64,000 nucleotides of DNA, from contig CBINBI010000004.1 of assembly GCA_966248875.1 (NCBI GenBank), positions 22,160 through 86,159 on the forward strand. Reading direction: 5' to 3'. A program made the translations under genes and the position numbers. Every line of letters starts with the position of its first letter. The stretch's first letter is position 1. Under the pieces are notes generated by a model. The model worked only from the letters and a program-made list of their open reading frames with translations, made no database searches and was not told the DNA's origin. Origin of the DNA: Dokdonella_A sp966248875. GTDB taxonomy: Bacteria > Pseudomonadota > Gammaproteobacteria > Xanthomonadales > Rhodanobacteraceae. Positions 25,332 to 33,409 of this stretch are shown one piece after another.

Positions 25332-26108
25332 TTGAGAACCGTCACTGTCACGCGTTACGTGACGCCGCTGCGCGAAGGCGGCTCGCTGCCCGCCGTCGTC
25401 GAAGCGGACGACGATGGCTTGTACGTGCTGAAGTTCCGCGGCGCGGGCCAGGGGTCGAAGGCGCTGATCGCCGAGCTGGTCGCCGGCGAGATCGCGCGTG
25501 CGCTCGGCCTGCCGGTTCCGGAGATCGTCTTCGCCGAGCTCGGCGCCGAGCTCGCGCGCACCGAGCCCGATCCCGAGATCCAGGACCTCATCGAGGCGAG
25601 CGCCGGCCTGAACCTCGCGCTCGACTTCCTGCCAGGCGCGGTCATGTTCGATCCGGTCGTCGAGACGATTGACGCGGAGCTCGCCTCTTCGATCGTATGG
25701 TTCGATGCGCTCGTGACGAACGTCGACCGCACGCCGCGCAACGCCAATCTTCTCGTCTGGCATCACCGCCCGTGGCTGATCGATCACGGCGCCGCGCTGT
25801 ATTTCCATCACGCATGGGACGCCTATCTCGCGCGCAGCACTGCGCCGTTCACGCTGATCCGCGATCACGTGCTGCTGCCGCGTGCGGAGCGGCTGGCCGA
25901 AGTCGATGCCGCGCTCGCGGCGCGGCTCGACGAGCACACGATCGACGGTATCACCGACGCGATTCCGGCGACGTGGCTCGTCGGCGACGCGCCGTTCGCC
26001 GACCATCGCGCGCACCGCGACGCGTACGCAACCTGGCTCAAGCGGCGGCTCGCTCCGCCGCGCGCATTCGTCGAGGAGGCGATTCGTGCCCGCGCACGTG
26101 ACCTATGA
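25332..26108 (+). CDS. HipA-like kinase (HipA_2 family)
   Basis: Protein of 258 residues with a HipA-like Ser/Thr kinase fold. A beta-strand ATP-binding region (YVLKFRGAGQGSKALIAELVAGEIARALGLPVPEIV) is followed by the catalytic loop NVDRTPRNANLL and the metal-binding WLIDHGAALYF, which play the roles of D-x-x-x-x-N and D-F-G. It is distinct from the HipA/YjjJ-type protein at 50.4 kb. The start is taken as TTG 25332 (LRTVTVTRYVTPL), because an upstream ATG at 25287 lies inside the palindromic repeat; no strong ribosome site is visible. Its end overlaps the DUF3037 gene by 23 bases, a pairing seen in many bacteria. Target and role unknown. Confidence 0.8.
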   Translation: MRTVTVTRYVTPLREGGSLPAVVEADDDGLYVLKFRGAGQGSKALIAELVAGEIARALGLPVPEIVFAELGAELARTEPDPEIQDLIEASAGLNLALDFLPGAVMFDPVVETIDAELASSIVWFDALVTNVDRTPRNANLLVWHHRPWLIDHGAALYFHHAWDAYLARSTAPFTLIRDHVLLPRAERLAEVDAALAARLDEHTIDGITDAIPATWLVGDAPFADHRAHRDAYATWLKRRLAPPRAFVEEAIRARARDL

Positions 26109-26484
26109 CTACGCGGTGATCCGCGTCGTTCCGCGCGTCGAGCGCGCCGAGTTCGTCAATGCCGGCGTCATCGTCTCGTGCCAGGACGCATCGCTGCTCG
26201 AAGCGCGCATCGAGCTGGACGAGTCGCGCCTCCTCGCGCTCGATCCGGGCGTCGATCTCGCCGCGGTGCGCCGGCATCTCGCGACGATTCCGGCGATCTG
26301 CGCCGGCGGCGAGGCGGCCGGTCCGATCGGCAGGCTGTCACGGCGGGAGCGCTTCGACTGGCTCACCGCACCGCGCAGCACGATCATCCAGACCTCGCCG
26401 GTACACGCGGGGCGCTGCACCGATCCGCAGGCCGCCATCGAGCACCTGCTCGAGACGATGGTGCGCACGCCCGCGCGGAAATGA
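26086..26484 (+). CDS. DUF3037 domain-containing protein
   Basis: Small soluble protein of 132 residues (VPAHVTYDYAVIRVVPRVERAEFVN...). The opening Y-D-Y-A-V-I-R-V-V-P and the E-F-V-N-A-G-V-I-V motif are the DUF3037 signature; its biochemical function is not known. The GTG at 26086 is preceded by AGGAGG (26074-26079) at ideal distance, so it is preferred over the GTG at 26098. The start lies inside the HipA-like gene (23-base overlap), implying translational coupling and joint function of the two products. Confidence 0.82.
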   Translation: MPAHVTYDYAVIRVVPRVERAEFVNAGVIVSCQDASLLEARIELDESRLLALDPGVDLAAVRRHLATIPAICAGGEAAGPIGRLSRRERFDWLTAPRSTIIQTSPVHAGRCTDPQAAIEHLLETMVRTPARK

Positions 26485-26520
26485 CCTCGCGCCGCGGCCG
26501 GGGCGGCGCGAGGTTGTTGT
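26485..26520 (+). terminator. Rho-independent terminator behind the HipA-like/DUF3037 pair
   Basis: CCTCGCGCCGC (26485-26495) pairs perfectly with GCGGCGCGAGG (26503-26513) around a 7-base loop, followed by TTGTTGT. It begins at the DUF3037 stop codon and separates it from the convergent secreted-protein gene. Confidence 0.8.
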
Positions 26521-26525
26521 CAGGA

Positions 26526-27239
26526 CTAGCGCGGCGCGGACGCGGCAGGCGTCAGCGCCAGATCGTCGATCATAATGCGCGGGGCCGACGGCTGGCCCTC
26601 GTATGTCGAGTAGAGCTGGAGGCTCGTGAACGAGGGCGCGCTGACGGTGAACGTCGCGGTGGTTGGATTGTCGCGGTCGCCGCCGTCGGCGATCGTGAGC
26701 TCGTCGCTCGCGACGACGGTGTCGCCGTCGAGCGCGTCGAGATGAATGACGATGCCGCCCCACGGCCCGTTCTCGTAGAAGGCGAGATCGACCGAAGCCT
26801 CGCTCGCCGGCGCGTCGAGATCCATCGTCACGCGGACGAGCGCGCCAATCGTCAGGTTGTCGCCGGGCACGAACGACGTGCCGAACGTCAGCGTGTTCGG
26901 CGGGCTGCCGAAATCCGGGAAATCGGCGTAGAACACGGTCGAGTTCTCGACGATGAGCTGGTTGCCGACGTCCTCGGGCGTGAACGTGCTGCCGTCCGGG
27001 AACACCCCGCCGATGCCGTTGACGTCGTGGTAATCCACGCCGTTGTAGGCGTAGGTTTCGCCGAGGAAGCCTTCGGTGAGGTCGTCATAGGTGCTGATCG
27101 ATGGCTCGGCCGGATCGAATCCGTTCGTGAAGATCAGATCGTCCTGCGGCACGCCGGCGAGCGCGGCAGCGGTCGGCAGCACGAGCAGCGCCGCCATCCG
27201 GCGCGTGAGCGGCTTGAAGCGAACTGCGGAACACGTCAT
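26526..27239 (-). CDS. Secreted protein with IFTNGFD motif just behind the signal peptide
   Basis: Exported protein of 237 residues with no recognised enzyme domain. Signal peptide about 1-29 (MAALLVLPTAAALAG); immediately after it comes DDLIFTNGFDPAEPS (motif residues 34-42). The rest is rich in Asp, Thr and Gly and predicted beta-rich, with APRIMIDDLALTP near the end, as in jelly-roll domains (compare 'FYDNISIV' in the protein at 853). ATG 27239 has a GGGGGAT site. The four motif proteins of this window otherwise share no sequence. Function unknown; surface or carbohydrate binding is a guess. Confidence 0.7.
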   Translation of the reverse strand: MTCSAVRFKPLTRRMAALLVLPTAAALAGVPQDDLIFTNGFDPAEPSISTYDDLTEGFLGETYAYNGVDYHDVNGIGGVFPDGSTFTPEDVGNQLIVENSTVFYADFPDFGSPPNTLTFGTSFVPGDNLTIGALVRVTMDLDAPASEASVDLAFYENGPWGGIVIHLDALDGDTVVASDELTIADGGDRDNPTTATFTVSAPSFTSLQLYSTYEGQPSAPRIMIDDLALTPAASAPR

Positions 27240-27398
27240 CGGTTATCCCCCAAGGTGCGGATGGTGTCGCGCGGCCGTCCCGGGCGGCGCGATGCTTGAA
27301 GGTACCGCATTCCGCATTCCGGCGGCTCGTCTCTCATTGTCCCGCGTCGTTACGGGTTCCGGCGCATTCGATTCGGTGAATCCCGCGGTGCGCCCGGG

Positions 27399-28700
27399 TC
27401 AGGCGGCGGCCGGAGCATCGGCCGCCACGCGCCGGCCGTTCCAGGCCGCCGTGGCGACGCCGAGCAGGCAGAGCGCCGCGACATAGTGCGCCGGCGCCAG
27501 CGGCTGGTTCTTCATGAGCAGCGTGACGAACAGCGGTGTCAGCCCGCCGAAGATCGCGTAAGCCACGTTGTATGCGAAGGAGATGCCCGAAAACCGCACG
27601 GCGGGCGGAAACGCGCGCACCAGCACGGTGGGAACCACCCCGACGACGCCGACACAGAACCCGGCCACGGCATAGAGGCCACCGAGCCAGGCCGCGTTGC
27701 GGCCGACGCCGAGATAAAGCGCATAGGTCGTCGCCAGCAACGCCGCGCAGCCGAGCATCAGCGTGCGCTCGGCGCCGAACCGGTCCGCGACAAGCCCGAA
27801 CACGACGCAGCCGATCGCAAGCCCCAGCGTCGCGCCGCTGTTGGCGGCCAGCGTATCGGCGGCGGCGACGCCGAACAGCGTCTGGATCAGACTCGGCGTC
27901 ATCAGGATCACGACGACGATCGCGGCGGTCAGCACCCAGGTCAGCAGCATCGACATGAAAACCGCGCGGCCGTGGCCGGCCAGCACGACGCGGAGGGGCA
28001 GTCCCTGCACCAGCGCCTGCCGGCGGCGCATCTCCTCGAACACCGGCGTCTCGGCGAGCAGGCGGCGCAGGAATACGGCGAGGAAGCCGAACACGCCGCC
28101 AATGAGGAACGGAACGCGCCAGGCGAAAGCCTGCACCTCGTCGGCATTCCACGTGCGGTTGACCCAGGTCGCGATCAGCGAGCCGATCAGAATGCCGATC
28201 GTCAGCCCCGACGTCAGCGTGCCGCAGGCGAAGCCGACGCGGCGCTCGGGCACGTGCTCGGAGACGAACGTCCACGCGCCGGGTACCTCGCCGCCGACCG
28301 CCGCGCCCTGCAGGATGCGCAGCACCAGCAGTGCGAGCGGCGCGGCGTAGCCGAGCGTCGCGTAAGTGGGCAGAAGGCCGATCAGCAGCGTCGGAATCGC
28401 CATCAGGAATACGGACAGCGTGAACATGCGCTTGCGTCCGCTGCGGTCGCCGAAGTGCGCCATCACGATGCCGCCAAGCGGTCGCGCGAGATAACCCGCC
28501 GCGAACAAGCCGAACGTCTGCACCTGGCGCAGCCAGTCGGGCGTGTCCGGCGGAAAGAACAGCTGGCCGATCACCGACGTGAAGAACACGAAGATGATGA
28601 AGTCGTAGTACTCGAGCGCGCCGCCGAGGGCGGCGAGGACGAGGGTTCTGGCGTCGCTGCGCGTCAGCGGTCGCGCGGCGGGGTCGGATGTCGGCGTCAC
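27399..28700 (-). CDS. MFS transporter, metabolite:H+ symporter (MHS) type
   Basis: Inner-membrane permease of 433 residues with about 12 hydrophobic helices. MHS-family hallmarks are LGGALEYYDFIIFVFF in TM1 and LARPLGGIVMAHFGDRSGRKRMF between TM2 and TM3, plus LRILQGAAVGGEVPGAWTFVSEH. Relatives carry proline/betaine, citrate, alpha-ketoglutarate or aromatic acids together with protons; the substrate cannot be deduced. The start is GTG 28700 without a strong ribosome site. It is not obviously in an operon. Confidence 0.9.
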   Translation of the reverse strand: MTPTSDPAARPLTRSDARTLVLAALGGALEYYDFIIFVFFTSVIGQLFFPPDTPDWLRQVQTFGLFAAGYLARPLGGIVMAHFGDRSGRKRMFTLSVFLMAIPTLLIGLLPTYATLGYAAPLALLVLRILQGAAVGGEVPGAWTFVSEHVPERRVGFACGTLTSGLTIGILIGSLIATWVNRTWNADEVQAFAWRVPFLIGGVFGFLAVFLRRLLAETPVFEEMRRRQALVQGLPLRVVLAGHGRAVFMSMLLTWVLTAAIVVVILMTPSLIQTLFGVAAADTLAANSGATLGLAIGCVVFGLVADRFGAERTLMLGCAALLATTYALYLGVGRNAAWLGGLYAVAGFCVGVVGVVPTVLVRAFPPAVRFSGISFAYNVAYAIFGGLTPLFVTLLMKNQPLAPAHYVAALCLLGVATAAWNGRRVAADAPAAA

Positions 28701-28769
28701 GGCGGTCTCGGCGCGGCGGAAGGCGCAGATATACCGATTCCGCCGTCCGCGCGAAAGCCGGGACGACGA

Positions 28770-30095
28770 TCAGGCGTCGAATCCGTCCGCGAAGATCTCG
28801 TCGCCGAGCGCGACCGGCCGCTCGTACGCGCCGATGTCGAAGCCCGCGCCCTGCGGACGCGCGACACCGGCGATGTCGGTCGGAACGTCGGCGCGTGTCT
28901 CGCCCGCGTCGAGCGCGGGGCTCGTCGGCGAGAGGTGGAAATCGTCACTGCCTGCATCGACGAACAGCGCCGCCTGAGTCGCCACGAACGAGTGCGCGTC
29001 CAGCCCGGTCTCCTGCTGCCACTCGACCAGCGTCAGGATCGAGTCGCCGCCGTCGCTGGTGAAGCGGTCCATGACGGCGTTGTGGTCGTCGGTGAAGCCC
29101 GGCAGCGAATCGAAGCTGATGTCAATGCTGCCGCGGAACGGGTGCGCGTTGAGCAGGATGTTGTTGCGCGCGGTGGTGTTCACGGCGCCATCCTGGATGT
29201 TGAGCGCCCAGCGGCCATTGGACGCGATCAGCACGGTGTTGTTGAGCACGCGGTTGCCGCTCGACGGCCCGCCGCCGTCGATCTGGTACAGCGAGATGCC
29301 GCTGGCGTGCTGGTCGTAGATCAGGTTGTTGCGGATCAGCGAATCCTGCACGCCGTCGCAGTTGATGCCGGAGCCGCCGCCGGCGCCGTTGCCGTAGATG
29401 ACGTTCGCTTCGACGATCGCGCCGCTGATGATGCCGTCGCCGCCCTGCGAGACGTCGCCGTTCATGTGAATGCCGTTCGCACGGTTGCCCCAGATGAGAT
29501 TGCCGCGTATCACCGGCCGGTCGCCGCTGTTGCTGACGTAGATGCCGTGCTGCTCGCCGCTGCGCGAGGCGATGTTGTTCTCGATCAGGAGATCGTCGCA
29601 GAAACCCGTCAGGACGCCCCAGACGTCGTTCCGGTCCATGACGTTGCCGCGGATCGTCACGTGCTCGCAGGTCACGGCGCGGATGCCGGCGCGCGAGCGG
29701 CCGTTCACGGTGAAGCCCTGCACCGTGACCCACGAGGCGCCTTCGAGGTTGATGCCGTCCGGCGTGATCGCGTTGTCGGCGACGATCGACGGCGTCTCGT
29801 TCTGGTACGCCTCGAACACGATCGGCTGCGCGGCGGTGCCCGAGGTGTCGAGATACATGCCGGCGTAGTTCCCGCCGCGCACCTCCACCGTGTCGCCGGG
29901 CCCTATCGTGTCGGCCGCGTGCTGCAGCGTCCGCCACGGCTCGGACAGCGTGCCGGGATTGCCGTCGTCGCCCGAGGCGGCGACGTAATACGTCTCGGCC
30001 GACGCGAGCGGCGCAAAGAGGCCCAAGGCAACGAGCGCAGTGCGTAACGCGAGTGTCGACACGTCGGCGTTCCGGCTGTGAGGCCGGCCGATCAT
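28770..30095 (-). CDS. Secreted parallel beta-helix protein with choice-of-anchor Q region and IFADGFD tail
   Basis: Exported protein of 441 residues. After a signal peptide (ending PLASA) it starts TYYVAASGDDGNPGT, the DUF1565-type beginning of right-handed beta-helix proteins. Many parallel beta-helix repeats follow (for example IRGNVMDRNDVWGV, IRGNLIWGNRANGIHM, IRNNLIYDQHASGI, VLNNTVLIASNGRW). The segment SPALDAGETRADVPTDIAG to FDIGAYE is the 'choice-of-anchor Q' signature. The protein ends DEIFADGFDA, the motif shared with three other exported proteins here. Start ATG 30095 is not certain; a GTG at 30062 also precedes the signal peptide. Possibly a polysaccharide lyase-like or adhesive protein. 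Confidence 0.82.
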   Translation of the reverse strand: MIGRPHSRNADVSTLALRTALVALGLFAPLASAETYYVAASGDDGNPGTLSEPWRTLQHAADTIGPGDTVEVRGGNYAGMYLDTSGTAAQPIVFEAYQNETPSIVADNAITPDGINLEGASWVTVQGFTVNGRSRAGIRAVTCEHVTIRGNVMDRNDVWGVLTGFCDDLLIENNIASRSGEQHGIYVSNSGDRPVIRGNLIWGNRANGIHMNGDVSQGGDGIISGAIVEANVIYGNGAGGGSGINCDGVQDSLIRNNLIYDQHASGISLYQIDGGGPSSGNRVLNNTVLIASNGRWALNIQDGAVNTTARNNILLNAHPFRGSIDISFDSLPGFTDDHNAVMDRFTSDGGDSILTLVEWQQETGLDAHSFVATQAALFVDAGSDDFHLSPTSPALDAGETRADVPTDIAGVARPQGAGFDIGAYERPVALGDEIFADGFDA

Positions 30096-30150
30096 CGCAG
30101 CGGAAGCGCCGCCGAATCTGTGCGCTGGAGAATATTTCTGCAAGCCGGCG

Positions 30151-30630
30151 CTAGAGCGCGGCGGCGATCTCTTTTTCGATGGCTTCCGGCGTGTCGGTCG
30201 GCGCATATCGCCTGACGACCGTGCCGTCGCGGCCGATCAGGAACTTCGTGAAATTCCACTTGATCACCTCGCTGCCGAGCAGGCCCGGCGCCGCGTGCTT
30301 GAGATACGCATACAGCGGATGCGCATTCGCGCCGTTGACCTCTATCTTGGCGAACATCGGGAAGCTCACGTCGTAGTTGAGCGAGCAGAACTTGCGGATT
30401 TCCGCTTCGTCACCCGGCTCCTGATGCCCGAACTGATCGCATGGAAAGCCGAGCACGACCAGCCCCGCATCCCGGTATCTCCGGTACAGCGCTTCGAGCC
30501 CCGCATACTGCGGCGTGAATCCGCATTTCGAGGCGACGTTGACCACCAGCATCGCGTTGCCGCGGTAGGCGGCGAGCGGCTGCTCGTCACCGTCGATGGT
30601 CTTCGCGCTGAAGTCGTAGATCGATGCCAT
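30151..30630 (-). CDS. Glutathione peroxidase (BtuE type)
   Basis: Thiol peroxidase of 159 residues reducing peroxides with glutathione or thioredoxin. Family motifs: NVASKCGFTPQYAGLE with the peroxidatic cysteine, LGFPCDQFGHQEPG with the resolving-type Cys and Gln, and WNFTKFLIGRDG with the catalytic Trp-Asn. Cytoplasmic, no signal peptide. The active residue is Cys, not selenocysteine. ATG 30630 is at the normal family position (MASIYDFSAKTIDG). It lies just downstream of the dipeptidase gene on the same strand. Confidence 0.95.
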   Translation of the reverse strand: MASIYDFSAKTIDGDEQPLAAYRGNAMLVVNVASKCGFTPQYAGLEALYRRYRDAGLVVLGFPCDQFGHQEPGDEAEIRKFCSLNYDVSFPMFAKIEVNGANAHPLYAYLKHAAPGLLGSEVIKWNFTKFLIGRDGTVVRRYAPTDTPEAIEKEIAAAL

Positions 30631-30682
30631 GGCCGATGTCCGCCGGAGTCCGGGAGTCTAGCGCGAACGCTTCCGGCCTGCG

Positions 30683-31810
30683 TCAGCCCCAGACCTCGCC
30701 GAGCACGCGCGCGAAATTGCCGCCGAGGATCTTCGCGATGCGCGCGTCCGAATGACCGCGCCTGGACAGCATCGAAGCGAGCACCTCGAAGCGGTTCGCC
30801 ATGTTGAGGTCGGGGATGAAGGTGTAGAGATCGTCCGGGCGTTCCCGGGCGAAGATGCCGTCCTCCTTGGCGGCCCGGATCCACTCGCGGTTGCTCTTTT
30901 CGAACTCGGGCGTGCGCTCGGTCGGCGTGACCTGGCCGTCGGTGCCGATGCCGACGTGATCCTCCCCGCAGACGTCGATCGCGTGCTCGATGTGGCGGAT
31001 CACGTCGATCGCCATCGGCTGCGTGTCGGTGCGCAGGTACGGCCAGAAGATGATGCCCGCCACACCGCCCTTGTCCGCCATCGCGCGAAGGTTCTCGTCG
31101 CTGGTGTTGCGCGGCAGGTCGGCGAGCGCGCGGCAGCCGGTGTGGCTGATCAGCATCGGCTTCTTTGAGGCACGGATGCCGTCGGCGATCGTCTGCGGCG
31201 AGCCGTGCGCGAGATCGACGACGACCTTCTCCGCGTTGAGCCGCTCCACGACTTCATAGCCGTAGTGGCTGAGGCCCGCGTTGCTCGGCTCCGTGCAGCC
31301 GTCGCCGACCAGGTTTCGGCGGTTGTGCGTCAACTGGATGACGCGCACGCCGAGCTGGCGGAACATCGGGATGCGGTCGGCGTCCTCGCCGAGCGGCTCG
31401 GTACCCTGGAAGCGGAAGACGAGGCCGACGCGTCGCTCGCGACGCGCGCGCTCGAGATCACTCGCATTCTCGACGAGCAGGAACGTGTCCGCGTGCGCGG
31501 CGATCTTCGCCTTGCACTTCGCGATGAAAGCCTTGGTGGCCTCGAACGCCGCGTCGTTGAGCCAGAAGCGTCCGCTGGGCGCGACGCTGAAGAGAATGCC
31601 GCTGAGGCCGCAGGCACGCGCCGCGGCGAGATCCTTCGCCACCGCGGGATCGCCGTCTTCGAGGTAGAAAAGCCCGAAGCCGCCCTCGCCATCGATCGCC
31701 ATCGAGTCGCGGAACGGCGGCCACGCTGGCGTCGCGGCATGTGCACGGCGCAGCGCTGCCCCGGCGGCAGCGAGCGCTGCGAGTCTGAGAAAATCGCGTC
31801 GGTCCGGCAT
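30683..31810 (-). CDS. Tat-exported M19-family dipeptidase-like protein with altered metal site
   Basis: Protein of 375 residues with a twin-arginine signal (DRRDFLRLAALAAAGAALRRAHA), so it is exported folded. The amidohydrolase barrel resembles membrane/renal dipeptidase: LTHNRRNLVGDGC, VVDLAHGSP, MLISHTGCRAL, and HVGIGTDGQ. However, the family's first metal motif D-G-H-N-D reads D-G-E-G-G (after SMAI), and the bridging Glu of the G-x-E-G-G-H segment reads F-Q-G-T-E. Two of the second-metal histidines are kept. This is the pattern of a Tat-linked subfamily (compare PvdM-like proteins), whose activity may differ from classical dipeptidases. ATG 31810. Confidence 0.88.
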   Translation of the reverse strand: MPDRRDFLRLAALAAAGAALRRAHAATPAWPPFRDSMAIDGEGGFGLFYLEDGDPAVAKDLAAARACGLSGILFSVAPSGRFWLNDAAFEATKAFIAKCKAKIAAHADTFLLVENASDLERARRERRVGLVFRFQGTEPLGEDADRIPMFRQLGVRVIQLTHNRRNLVGDGCTEPSNAGLSHYGYEVVERLNAEKVVVDLAHGSPQTIADGIRASKKPMLISHTGCRALADLPRNTSDENLRAMADKGGVAGIIFWPYLRTDTQPMAIDVIRHIEHAIDVCGEDHVGIGTDGQVTPTERTPEFEKSNREWIRAAKEDGIFARERPDDLYTFIPDLNMANRFEVLASMLSRRGHSDARIAKILGGNFARVLGEVWG

Positions 31811-31840
31811 CGGATGCTCCCCAATGAGCTTCGACGTACT

Positions 31841-33298
31841 TTAACGTACGCCGTTCTTCGTGGGCATCGGTCCCGCGTGCGACAGCGGCGCCGCGACATC
31901 CTCGAGCGTGCGCCGCTCGGCGGCGACACCGATGCGAAGCTCGACAGCCGCGGCCACAAGCATCAGCACGGCGCCGAACGCGTAGCCTGCCGCGATCGCA
32001 CCGGGCTCGCCGGTCCCGATCAGCGCGCCGAACAGCCAAGGCCCGACGATGCCACCGAGCGCGGTGCCGAGCGCGTAGAACACCGCGATCGCGAGCGCGC
32101 GTACCTCCAGCGGAAAGCTCTCGCTGACGGTGAGATAGGCCGAGCTCGCGGCGGCCGAGGCGAAGAAGAACACCACGGACCACGCGATCGTCATCGTGGT
32201 CGCATCCAGCACGCCGCGGACGAACAGGAACGCACTGGCGAGCAGCAGCAGTCCCGACAGCGCATAGGTCGCCGCGATCATCGGGCGCCGGCCGATCGTG
32301 TCGAACCAGCGGCCCAGCACGAGCGGACCGAGAAAGTTGCCGGCCGCGAACGGCAGGATGTAGAGACCGACGCGGTCGTTCGCGATGCCGAAGAACCGGC
32401 CGAGGACCAGCGCATAGGTAAAGAAGATCGCGTTGTAGAAAAACGCCTGCGAGGCCATCAGCACCAGCCCCAGCACCGAACGGCGCGGATAGAGCCGGAA
32501 CAGCGAACGAGCGAGGTCGACGAGGCTCGCGCTTCTCTCGCGCAGGCGAAGGCGCAGGCGCACGAGGGTTTGGTTCGCATCGATGCGCGGCACGAGACAT
32601 TCGACGTCGGCCAGCACGCGCTCGGCCTCGTCGAGCCGTCCGTGCAGCATCAGCCAGCGCGGGCTCTCCGGCACGAAGCGGCGCAGGTAAAGGATCGGCA
32701 GGCCGAGCACGGCACCGATGCCGAACGCGGCGCGCCAGCCGACGTCGGGCGGCAGCAGGCCAGGGTCGAGCAGCACGACGGCGCCGAGCGCGCCGAGTGC
32801 GGCGCCGATCCAGAAGCTGCCGTTGACGACGAGATCGGTGCGGCCGCGGTAACGTGCGGGAATGAGTTCCTGGATCGCGGAATTGATCGCGGTGTATTCG
32901 CCGCCGATGCCGGCGCCCGTGAAGAAGCGCAGTACCGCGAATGTGGCGAAATCGGGCGAAAACGCCGACAGCGCGGTCGCCAGGAGATAGACGCCGAGCG
33001 TGACGGTGAAGAGGCGCTTGCGCCCGAGCCGGTCGGTGAGCCAGCCGAAGAACAGCGCGCCGGACACCGCGCCCGCGAGATAGACGCTCGCCGCCGCGCC
33101 GATCTGGGCGGCGCCGAGATGCAGGCTCGGGCTCGCCTGCAACGCGCCCGCGAGCGCGCCGACCAGCGTGACTTCAAGGCCGTCGAGCACCCAGGTGATG
33201 CCGAGCGCGACGAGCACGCGCGTGTGGAAGCCGCACCAGGCGAGGCGGTCGAGACGCGTGGGGATGTCGGTCTCGATGACGCGCGAGCGATCGTCCAT
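31841..33298 (-). CDS. MFS transporter (sugar porter-like)
   Basis: Inner-membrane carrier of 485 residues with about 12 TM segments. MFS motifs: GWLTDRLGRKRLFTVTLGVYLL between TM2 and TM3, TGAGIGGEYTAINSAIQELIPARYRGR, and the PESPRWL motif typical of sugar porters at the end of the first half. The central loop has a helical RLDEAERVLADVECLVPR stretch. Substrate unknown. Start is ATG 33298 (MDDRSRV...), preferred to an upstream start because the cytoplasmic N-terminus then has normal length. It is followed after 30 bases by the dipeptidase gene, so transport of a dipeptide-like compound and its hydrolysis may be linked (inference). Confidence 0.88.
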   Translation of the reverse strand: MDDRSRVIETDIPTRLDRLAWCGFHTRVLVALGITWVLDGLEVTLVGALAGALQASPSLHLGAAQIGAAASVYLAGAVSGALFFGWLTDRLGRKRLFTVTLGVYLLATALSAFSPDFATFAVLRFFTGAGIGGEYTAINSAIQELIPARYRGRTDLVVNGSFWIGAALGALGAVVLLDPGLLPPDVGWRAAFGIGAVLGLPILYLRRFVPESPRWLMLHGRLDEAERVLADVECLVPRIDANQTLVRLRLRLRERSASLVDLARSLFRLYPRRSVLGLVLMASQAFFYNAIFFTYALVLGRFFGIANDRVGLYILPFAAGNFLGPLVLGRWFDTIGRRPMIAATYALSGLLLLASAFLFVRGVLDATTMTIAWSVVFFFASAAASSAYLTVSESFPLEVRALAIAVFYALGTALGGIVGPWLFGALIGTGEPGAIAAGYAFGAVLMLVAAAVELRIGVAAERRTLEDVAAPLSHAGPMPTKNGVR

Positions 33299-33409
33299 GC
33301 GGCGAGCTTGGCGCGCGATGCGCCTGCGCACAACCCGCGCCAATGACTTCCGGCCTATGTCATCGCGCGGCCAGCCGCTACTCTCGTCCGATCACACGGG
33401 AGGTTATCG

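Noticed and set aside
28745..28768. GCGCGAAAGCCGGGACGACG as another palindromic element
   Set aside because: Only one arm is recognisable, so it was not counted as a full element; it may be a degraded half copy.
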